From contig JAVVEE010000101.1 in the NCBI GenBank assembly GCA_032251315.1, positions 1 through 5,421 on the forward strand: a stretch of DNA of 5,421 nucleotides, given 5' to 3'. The stretch comes from LH-M37 sp032251315 (lineage in GTDB: Bacteria > Pseudomonadota > Gammaproteobacteria > SZUA-229). Positions 1 to 4,711 of the stretch are shown piece by piece. Made by a program: the position numbers and the translations under genes. Under the pieces are notes generated by a model. The model worked only from the letters and a program-made list of their open reading frames with translations, was not told where the DNA came from and searched no databases. Within the stretch, counting starts at the first letter, position 1, and each line of letters opens with the position of its first letter.

Positions 1-252
1 GCCTTCCCGCATTCGCTGGTCAATTACAGCTCCGGCATTCTCAAGGTAAAACTCAGCCACTTCATCGCGGCGGCAATATTAGGCTTTGGCATCAAGTCTT
101 ATATCTATTCCGAAGTCATTTACAACGCAGCCGCATCAGCCACCCTGGAAAACCTGCTGGATTTCTCCACCTACGGACCTCTGGTTCTATTATCCGCAGT
201 CAGCTTTATCGGCGTTTTCATTAAATACAAAATAACCGGCAAGCATAAATAG
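1..252 (+). CDS. TVP38/TMEM64 (VTT/SNARE-associated) family membrane protein, C-terminal part
   Basis: The first reading frame is open from the left edge to a TAG at 250-252, giving the last 83 residues of a protein whose start lies outside the window. Near its beginning is PHSLVNYSSGILKV followed by a hydrophobic stretch (about residues 20-40). A second hydrophobic helix (about 59-76) precedes a short basic tail ending KYKITGKHK. The 'LVNY-x-x-G-x-x-x-V' pattern followed by F and a membrane segment is typical of the second half of the VTT domain in TVP38/TMEM64 and DedA-like inner-membrane proteins. Some relatives are lipid scramblases or transporters, but the function of this one cannot be deduced. 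It runs convergently towards pdsS, with 346 bp of repeat-rich non-coding DNA between them. Family call moderately sure; function unknown. Confidence 0.7.
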   Translation, partial: AFPHSLVNYSSGILKVKLSHFIAAAILGFGIKSYIYSEVIYNAAASATLENLLDFSTYGPLVLLSAVSFIGVFIKYKITGKHK

Positions 253-260
253 CTATTCCA

Positions 261-276
261 AACCACACGACAATGC
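261..276 (+). repeat. Fragment of the ~41-bp repeat unit (16 bp)
   Basis: AACCACACGACAATGC at 261-276 is identical over 16 bp to 446-461 inside the third tandem unit. It is therefore an isolated internal piece of the repeat, separated from the main array by about 70 bp that include the palindrome and the hairpin. It may mark the left edge of a larger or decayed repeat block. Confidence 0.6.
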
Positions 277-311
277 CACCTCATACGCCAACCATATGCA
301 GCGGTGTGTGG

Positions 312-325
312 CGTCACGCGTGACG
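312..325. repeat. 14-bp perfect palindrome with central ACGCGT
   Basis: CGTCACGCGTGACG at 312-325 is its own reverse complement. Its central ACGCGT is the same hexamer found near the start of every unit of the neighbouring repeat. It could be a binding site for a dimeric protein or part of the mobile or repetitive element. It has no T-tract, so it is not a canonical terminator. Confidence 0.6.
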
Positions 326-329
326 TAGG

Positions 330-352
330 GTGGGCACCGCTCTTGTGCCCAC
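330..352. repeat. Hairpin at the head of the repeat array
   Basis: GTGGGCAC (330-337) and GTGCCCAC (345-352) are exact inverted copies around a 7-nt loop. The right arm leads directly into the first tandem unit: CCCAC is shared between the stem and the unit start at 348. The GTAGGGTGGGCAC...GTGCCCACGCG form resembles short dispersed palindromic (REP/MITE-like) elements seen in many gammaproteobacterial genomes. That comparison is from memory. No run of T follows on either strand, so an intrinsic terminator role is not supported. Confidence 0.6.
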
Positions 353-492
353 GCGTTACCTCCAATTTCACGATAATGCATACCAAAAACCCACGCGTTA
401 CCTCCAATTACACGACAATGCATACCGAAACCCACGCGTTACCTCAACCACACGACAATGCATAACAAAATCCCACGCGTTATCCAATTAAT
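348..492 (+). repeat. Tandem array of a ~41-bp repeat, three full units plus a partial one
   Basis: Units start with CCCACGCGTTA at 348, 390, 431 and 472, giving lengths of 42, 41 and 41 bp and then a truncated, diverged copy that is recognisable to about 492. Conserved pieces in order are CCCACGCGTTACCTC, a short A/T/C-rich segment, CACGAYAATGCATA, then CCAAAA, CCGAAA or ACAAAA. Every unit holds ACGCGT, and the full units also hold ATGCAT; both are short palindromes. There are no unique spacers, so this is not a CRISPR array. It fills the gap between two convergent genes. Small ORFs through it on either strand only translate the repeat and are not credible genes. Confidence 0.85.
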
Positions 493-598
493 CGCCACCA
501 ACTTAATGCCACCCGATTATGCAAACCCGGTAGGTTTGTTTTCAGGTAGGACGTGGGGTTTTGTAATAGATGGTCGTGAGGTTTGGGCTTTACTATCA

Positions 599-2659
599 CT
601 AACGCAGCGGCAATTGCACCTGCACACAAACGCCGCCCCTGTCGCTGTGGTTAAATATTTTTAATAATCCATTATGATATTTTGCGATTCTGGACGCCAC
701 GTACAAACCGATACCCAGATGCGGCTCGCCAATCACACCCTGGCGGTGCGAGATAATGCCATTGCATAAATTGTTGATAATTTCTTCCGGTATCAATACG
801 CCTTTGTTGCACAGACTTATAATGGCTTCATTATTGTCCTGACTCAATTCAAATTTTATTTCCGACTGCGCCTCGGAAAAATCAATAGCATTGTCCTTTA
901 ATTTATCGAGCAGCTGGGTGATTCTCAAATCACTGCCTTCAATCTCTAGACCTGAGCTTGGGCCGCAGTAGGTGAATGCGTGATCGCCGTGTTTCAGATT
1001 TATATTAACAATGTATTCTGACAACAAAGCGGCCAGGTCAAAGCGCTCCTTTTCATCCTGAGACAGGGCATCATCAATGTGCGCCGCCTCGGTCAGGCTG
1101 TGTACGATCAGCTCCAGCTGCCTGGAAGCCTGATTGGCACTGTTGACCAGCTTCTCGTCGAATGCACTGGCAGCACTCATTTTTTGCAGCGCCATGCTGA
1201 TGGTATTCAGCGGGTTCAAAATTTCATGGCGCAGGGTTCGGGGCACGCTTTCCAGAAAACCGGTGTAACTTTTTAAACGCGACAGCAGCAATGAAAAACC
1301 GCGTGACAGCTCGCCCACTTCATCATTGGCATGACTACTGGCGCTAATGGCATCCTTAATCAGACGGCCATCCATATCAAAGGCAGTCGCGACTTCCTTT
1401 TGCAGGTTTCTGATGCGATAGGCCAGCAGGCTGCTGAATAACAACAGGCCGATAATTGCGATGATGAATACGATCGCCGTGGCGACGATAATTTTGTTCA
1501 GTGAATCGCGTTGCCGGGAAAGAATCGTGCTACTGTTTTTTTCGACCAATACTGCGCCGATGATTTCGCTATCTTGATAAATCGGGTGCGAGGCCAGTAC
1601 CAACGCTTCGCCGGAATCGAGCAGACGCCGGTAAACATTGCTTTCGCCCAGCAGGGCTTTGACTACCAGATTCGGTGCAACCTTGTCAGTAAGCGTGCAC
1701 AGAGTGCTCAGCTCGGCATTGCTGCCCAGCACCGCGCGTACCCGCCGATATTGATCGACGATGCAGACACTGGCATCAGCATAACCCAATCCCCTGATGA
1801 TCCTGTCCAGCTCGGGTGAGCGAATGATGAGTTTGTTTAGAGCTCCGGCGTTGTCGCTGGTGATGGTGGTAACGACCGTATCGATACGGCGTTCGGTATG
1901 GCTGTTGACATCGGCGACGCTGATCATTAACTGTTGGTCTTCGTTCAGCCACTCTATGGGAAAGCGGAACTCAACATCATAGCCCTTGTCGGTTTCACGC
2001 CAGAGCGCATTTAAGGTATAAACCGGCTCACCGGTGAGCGGGCGTACCCAGTCCTCGTGCATTTCATAAACACTGGTATTACCGGCGGTTTCAGTGATCA
2101 GCAAATATCTTTTGGTCTCGCCTGCGCTGTCGATGAGCTCGATGCGAACCTGGTCGCTGTTGTCGAGGCGTGAATATTGAGGATGCCGATAGACAATATC
2201 GGCATCAGTGACGCTGACCAGGCCATACAGGTGACTGCTGTGTTCGCCCAGCAGCAGTCCAAAAGAAACCGATGAGACTGAACCTGCGGTACGATCATAA
2301 ACCAGGCTTTCCGCGCCGAAGGTTCTTTTTTGCGACAGCAGTAAATTCCAGTCGCTGCCATAACCATCCAGCACAATTCGCTGATCGAGCGGGTAGACGT
2401 AAAGTGCGCTGGCTTCAACCAGCGAGTTGCCGGGGCTGCTGGAGACGTTGAACAGATCAGAACGATTGTGCAACACCGTGGCAATGGCACCGGCAGCGAG
2501 CAGCTGCGCGTCCCCCTGACCCTGCACCAGAAATTCCTTCATTTCGTCCATGTAACGATAACCCAGCCAGGGCAGGGCCATCAGAAACAGCGCGCTAAAA
2601 GCGATGATCTGCATCGCCAGAGACAGTCTACGGCGGAGTTTTTTATTTCTGCTCAGCAT
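599..2659 (-). CDS. pdsS: Pds-system sensor histidine kinase (PdsS)
   Basis: Predicted inner-membrane sensor kinase of 686 residues that should phosphorylate PdsR. Order of parts: a basic N-terminus; TM1 at about 17-36; an extracytoplasmic region of about 350 residues; TM2 at about 389-414; a HAMP-like linker to about 465; a DHp helix with the H-box RTLRHEILNPLN (phospho-accepting His478); and an HATPase_c domain with N-box KLKDNAIDFS (Asn590) and G2 box HLGIGLYVASRIAKYH (647-662). Residues about 88-255 (LDGYGSDW, VSVTDADIVYRHP, GYDVEFRFPIEWL, ISVADVN) look like a CBM9/DOMON-type beta-sandwich. Residues about 295-380 (VCIVDQYRRV, IIGAVLVEK) look like a small Cache/PAS-fold sensor. The G1 box is atypical, with CNKG instead of DxGxG. 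Its ATG overlaps the pdsR stop by 7 nt (2653-2659) with no strong Shine-Dalgarno, pointing to translational coupling. Length and architecture fit the family TIGR03785. The ligand is unknown. Confidence 0.85.
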   Translation of the reverse strand: MLSRNKKLRRRLSLAMQIIAFSALFLMALPWLGYRYMDEMKEFLVQGQGDAQLLAAGAIATVLHNRSDLFNVSSSPGNSLVEASALYVYPLDQRIVLDGYGSDWNLLLSQKRTFGAESLVYDRTAGSVSSVSFGLLLGEHSSHLYGLVSVTDADIVYRHPQYSRLDNSDQVRIELIDSAGETKRYLLITETAGNTSVYEMHEDWVRPLTGEPVYTLNALWRETDKGYDVEFRFPIEWLNEDQQLMISVADVNSHTERRIDTVVTTITSDNAGALNKLIIRSPELDRIIRGLGYADASVCIVDQYRRVRAVLGSNAELSTLCTLTDKVAPNLVVKALLGESNVYRRLLDSGEALVLASHPIYQDSEIIGAVLVEKNSSTILSRQRDSLNKIIVATAIVFIIAIIGLLLFSSLLAYRIRNLQKEVATAFDMDGRLIKDAISASSHANDEVGELSRGFSLLLSRLKSYTGFLESVPRTLRHEILNPLNTISMALQKMSAASAFDEKLVNSANQASRQLELIVHSLTEAAHIDDALSQDEKERFDLAALLSEYIVNINLKHGDHAFTYCGPSSGLEIEGSDLRITQLLDKLKDNAIDFSEAQSEIKFELSQDNNEAIISLCNKGVLIPEEIINNLCNGIISHRQGVIGEPHLGIGLYVASRIAKYHNGLLKIFNHSDRGGVCVQVQLPLR

Positions 2660-3366
2660 ATCCAGCCGTAACCAAAACCGTAGCGGGTTTTAATGCAGGC
2701 AAATCCGGCGTCGATCTGCTTGAACTTTTTGCGTATATGCAGAATGTGGGTGTTGATAGTGTTGTCTTCCACCACACCCTGGCGGGTTGCGTTGACCAGA
2801 TCTTCGATACTGACGCCATCGGGAGTGCTTAGAATGGCGCGTAAAATATCGAACTCGGTGGGCGTTAAATTCACCGGCGAATTTTTCCACTGCACCGACA
2901 TGCTGGCTTCATCAATACTGATGTCGCCGATGTGACGAACATTGTTAGACGGTCTGCCGGAAGCGGCATTCGTTTTGATCTGGAACAGTGACTGAATGCG
3001 GGTGATGAGAAATTCCAGCGATACCGGTTTGGTCTGGTAATCCCACGCGCCTAGTTGCAGTCCGTAAATTTTATCCAGCTCATCGCCGCGACTGGTGAGA
3101 AAAATTATCGGGAATTGGGCGTCTCTGTCTTTCAGAAAGCGGCACAGCTCAAAACCGCCACCAACCTCATCACCCAGCATGATATCCAGAATCGCCAGAT
3201 CGGGCAGCACCTGCTGAAAACCTGTAATCGCAGAGACCCTGTCCGCATATTCCAGCACCTCATAACCACGGCTGCGCAACGCCTCTGCATAATGCTGGCG
3301 CTGATTGGCATCATCTTCGACGATGGCAATGGTTTTCTGTCGGCTTTGGCTTGCGGGTTCACTCAT
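2653..3366 (-). CDS. pdsR: Pds-system response regulator, OmpR/PhoB type (PdsR)
   Basis: Cytoplasmic DNA-binding regulator of 237 residues. The receiver domain covers about 11-130: acidic pocket Glu17-Asp18-Asp19 (IVEDDAN), phospho-accepting Asp61 (LAILDIML), Thr91 (FLTSRGD) and Lys113 (QTKPVS). A short linker leads to an OmpR/PhoB winged-helix domain at about 142-237, with LTPTEFDIL, the recognition-helix region NTINTHILHIRKKF, and the wing IKTRYGFGYGW. All key receiver residues are present, so phosphorylation control is expected. The gene is first in an operon with pdsS and is divergent from pdsO across 178 bp. The start is the ATG at 3364-3366; the only SD-like sequence, AAGG, sits about 12 nt upstream and is weak. 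Placement in the PdsR family (TIGR03787) rests on the pairing with PdsS and the adjacent pdsO; the domain call alone is near certain. Confidence 0.88.
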   Translation of the reverse strand: MSEPASQSRQKTIAIVEDDANQRQHYAEALRSRGYEVLEYADRVSAITGFQQVLPDLAILDIMLGDEVGGGFELCRFLKDRDAQFPIIFLTSRGDELDKIYGLQLGAWDYQTKPVSLEFLITRIQSLFQIKTNAASGRPSNNVRHIGDISIDEASMSVQWKNSPVNLTPTEFDILRAILSTPDGVSIEDLVNATRQGVVEDNTINTHILHIRKKFKQIDAGFACIKTRYGFGYGWIC

Positions 3367-3370
3367 GGCT

Positions 3371-3410
3371 GCAATCTACCTTATTTTGTGCGGATTGTAG
3401 AGTGAATTGC
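3371..3410. promoter_or_regulatory. Interrupted inverted repeat over the pdsR start region
   Basis: GCAATCTAC (3371-3379) is mirrored by GTAGA (3397-3401) and, after a 4-nt insertion, ATTGC (3406-3410). It covers the candidate -10 box and the pdsR leader, so it could be an operator for autoregulation or a leader RNA hairpin. The arms are short and broken, so chance is possible. Confidence 0.25.
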
Positions 3411-3421
3411 CTGCATCTCCA
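3394..3421 (-). promoter_or_regulatory. Candidate sigma70 promoter for pdsR-pdsS
   Basis: Read on the - strand, TGGAGA (3421 down to 3416) and TACAAT (3399 down to 3394) are separated by 16 nt. They match the -35 consensus at 4 of 6 positions and the -10 consensus at 5 of 6. Transcription would start near 3387, leaving a leader of about 20 nt. The -10 is good and the -35 only fair, so this is a candidate. Confidence 0.35.
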
Positions 3422-3503
3422 TGATTTATCCATTTTCCTTCCATGCACTGCCAAAGATTGAACTCCATGCGCTTGATTTAATAGCAACCGTAACGAGGTG
3501 TTC

Positions 3504-3515
3504 TCACATCTGTGA
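3504..3515. promoter_or_regulatory. Candidate operator TCACA-TC-TGTGA upstream of pdsO
   Basis: Positions 3504-3515 hold two perfect inverted 5-bp arms, TCACA and TGTGA, with a 2-bp centre. It lies 29 bp before the pdsO start codon, in the leader or core promoter region. The arms look like CRP half-sites but in the opposite order (CRP sites are TGTGA-N6-TCACA), so it is not a classic CRP site. It may bind another regulator or form a small hairpin. Confidence 0.3.
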
Positions 3516-3532
3516 AGCACCAATTTTAAATC

Positions 3533-3537
3533 AGGAG
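3533..3537 (+). promoter_or_regulatory. Ribosome binding site of pdsO
   Basis: AGGAG at 3533-3537 lies 7 nt before the ATG at 3545. This ideal spacing fixes the pdsO start and excludes the overlapping + strand frame that begins at 3421. Confidence 0.85.
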
Positions 3538-3544
3538 ATAAACC

Positions 3545-4330
3545 ATGAAAAAGAAAATTATAGCCATCGCCATTGCCAGTGTCATCACCACAACCTCAGC
3601 TCAGGTTCTGGCCAGTCCACAGGAGGAGGGTGTGAGCAACAACAAGAAACAATATACCGCCATCAGCGTCGGTGCGGTTAGCGGCGCGCTACTGGCCGGA
3701 CCTGTCGGTCTGGTCGTGGGCGGCATTGTCGGTGCCATCGCCGGGCGTGATCACAGCGACCCTGAAGCCAGGGAGATAGACCATCTTGCTGAAACCGAAT
3801 CTATGTTAAGCGAAATGCTCGACACCGCGAAACAGACGCAGGCGCCCAGCGAGACAATGCTGGCAACAGCAGACAGCGCCATGCCGGTAATCGACAGCAA
3901 TGCGCCTGAAATAATTGACAGCCTGAAACAGATTGTCAGCAATGATCTCAGTATGGATGTTTACTTCAAGGCAGGCAGCATTGATGTCGAGCCGTTTTAT
4001 GCGCAGAAACTCACCGTAATTACAAGTTTGCTCACCGAGCTGCCTGATCTCAGATTAAAGCTGGATGGCTACTCAGACAGGCAGGGTAGTGCGTCTGAAA
4101 ATCTCCAGTTATCCGCCGCGCGTCTGCAATCAGTGCGCGAACACTTTGTTAAAAATGGCATTGATGAAAATCGTATCACTGTCCGGGCTCATGGAGAAAA
4201 AAACTTTTTATCCAAACCGGGAGAACTGGAAAAATACGTTTTTGACCGCCGGGTAGTGCTGAGTTTTGAAGCGCCCGCAGGCAATACTCAAAATAACGTA
4301 GCCGCCATTACCGGCGCATCTTCACTGTAA
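3545..4330 (+). CDS. pdsO: Pds-system OmpA-family envelope protein (PdsO)
   Basis: Exported protein of 261 residues. A signal peptide covers about residues 1-23 (MKKK, hydrophobic core, VLA before SPQEE). Next comes a glycine-rich hydrophobic segment at about 40-67 (GAVSGALLAGPVGLVVGG...) of glycine-zipper type, which may insert in or associate with a membrane. An acidic, Ala/Ser-rich linker follows, then an OmpA C-terminal domain at about 137-243. The motif GYSDRQGSASENLQLSAARL carries Asp178 and Arg193, spaced by 15 as in the diaminopimelate-binding pair of OmpA domains, so peptidoglycan binding is likely. The order signal peptide, glycine zipper, OmpA domain and the position next to pdsR-pdsS match PdsO (TIGR03789), whose exact role is unknown. 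It has a strong RBS, and a terminator follows 6 nt after the stop. Divergence from pdsR makes it a likely PdsR target, which is inference. Confidence 0.87.
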   Translation: MKKKIIAIAIASVITTTSAQVLASPQEEGVSNNKKQYTAISVGAVSGALLAGPVGLVVGGIVGAIAGRDHSDPEAREIDHLAETESMLSEMLDTAKQTQAPSETMLATADSAMPVIDSNAPEIIDSLKQIVSNDLSMDVYFKAGSIDVEPFYAQKLTVITSLLTELPDLRLKLDGYSDRQGSASENLQLSAARLQSVREHFVKNGIDENRITVRAHGEKNFLSKPGELEKYVFDRRVVLSFEAPAGNTQNNVAAITGASSL

Positions 4331-4336
4331 TCTGCT

Positions 4337-4372
4337 GCCGGCTTTGAAGTGATTGTCAGAGCCGGCCTTTTT
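4337..4372 (+). terminator. Rho-independent terminator after pdsO
   Basis: GCCGGCTTTGA (4337-4347) pairs with TCAGAGCCGGC (4356-4366) in an 11-bp stem with one G-T wobble and an 8-nt loop. It is followed by C and five T (4368-4372). It lies just after the pdsO stop and should separate pdsO transcription from the small gene downstream. Confidence 0.88.
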
Positions 4373-4398
4373 AACTTCTTTAGATACAGGTATTTATT

Positions 4399-4704
4399 AT
4401 GAATATTACACATCAGGAAAAAATTCAGTATAAGCAACGTCCGATACCACCGTTGATTATTAAATGGTTACGCCGATTCGGCTGTCGCATTACCGGCATG
4501 AATGGCACTACCGTCATCTATTTTGACAAGAAGAGTAAACGCACGCTATGCGAAGAAGCCGGGCATATCGTGGTCAGAAGACTCGATGACATGATGGATG
4601 CCTATGTGGTGATGTCAAAGGAAAGAATTGTTGCCGTCGGTCATCGCTTTGGCCCACGCGTTACCTCCAATCACGCGACAATCCATAACGAAAACCAAAG
4701 CTGA
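4399..4704 (+). CDS. Small conserved-looking protein of unknown function with a repeat-derived C-terminus
   Basis: A 101-residue basic, soluble protein with no signal peptide or membrane helix; I cannot name its family. The ATG at 4399 has an AGG at 4388-4390, 8 nt upstream. The N-terminal half has PPLIIKWLRRFGCRITG and VIYFDKKSKRTL; the second half has RRLDDMMDAYVVM and ERIVAVGHRF. This pattern (YFD-K-x-x-K-R, D-A-Y-V-V, V-x-V-G-H-R) reminds me of uncharacterised small proteobacterial proteins, but that is recall without a search. From residue 86 (PRVTSNHATIHNENQS) the coding sequence is a copy of the ~41-bp repeat, so the natural protein may once have ended soon after VGHRF. The pdsO terminator lies upstream and no convincing promoter is seen in the 68-bp gap. 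It ends 7 bp before the convergent GGDEF gene. Confidence 0.65.
   Translation: MNITHQEKIQYKQRPIPPLIIKWLRRFGCRITGMNGTTVIYFDKKSKRTLCEEAGHIVVRRLDDMMDAYVVMSKERIVAVGHRFGPRVTSNHATIHNENQS
4653..4695 (+). repeat. Solo copy of the ~41-bp repeat inside a gene end
   Basis: It starts CCCACGCGTTACCTCCAAT at 4653, matching the first 19 bp of the unit at 390 exactly. It continues with CGACAAT, CCATAACGAAAACC as a slightly diverged unit. It has the same orientation as the array about 4.2 kb away and encodes the last residues of the 101-residue protein. It again lies where two genes converge. Confidence 0.85.
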
Positions 4705-4711
4705 TCATTTT

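Noticed and set aside
171..435. Two overlapping - strand ORFs (171-407 and 253-435) through the repeat array
   Set aside because: They translate the tandem repeat in two frames, giving repeated peptides such as IGGNAW. They lack a convincing RBS and family features, and one overlaps the TVP38-like gene.
348..492. Possible CRISPR array
   Set aside because: The whole ~41-bp unit is conserved and directly adjoining. There are no unique spacers, and a solo copy exists elsewhere.
522..542. Possible terminator CAAACC-cggta-GGTTTG followed by TTTT on the + strand
   Set aside because: The stem has only 6 bp and a weak A/T-rich end, and it is 270 bp past the nearest + strand gene. Too weak to annotate.
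458..664. + strand ORF of 68 codons starting in the repeat
   Set aside because: It begins in a repeat unit and ends inside the opposite-strand pdsS coding region, with no RBS and no recognisable domain.
3042..3049. CCCACGCG inside pdsR as another repeat copy
   Set aside because: Only 8 bp match; the following bases differ, and it is ordinary coding sequence for the GAWDY region.
3504..3515. CRP binding site
   Set aside because: The half-sites are in reverse order with a 2-bp gap, unlike TGTGA-N6-TCACA. Kept only as an unnamed candidate operator.
3421..3681. + strand ORF overlapping the pdsO start
   Set aside because: It is out of frame with pdsO, lacks an RBS and gives a His/Cys-rich nonsense peptide, while pdsO has an ideal RBS and a signal peptide.
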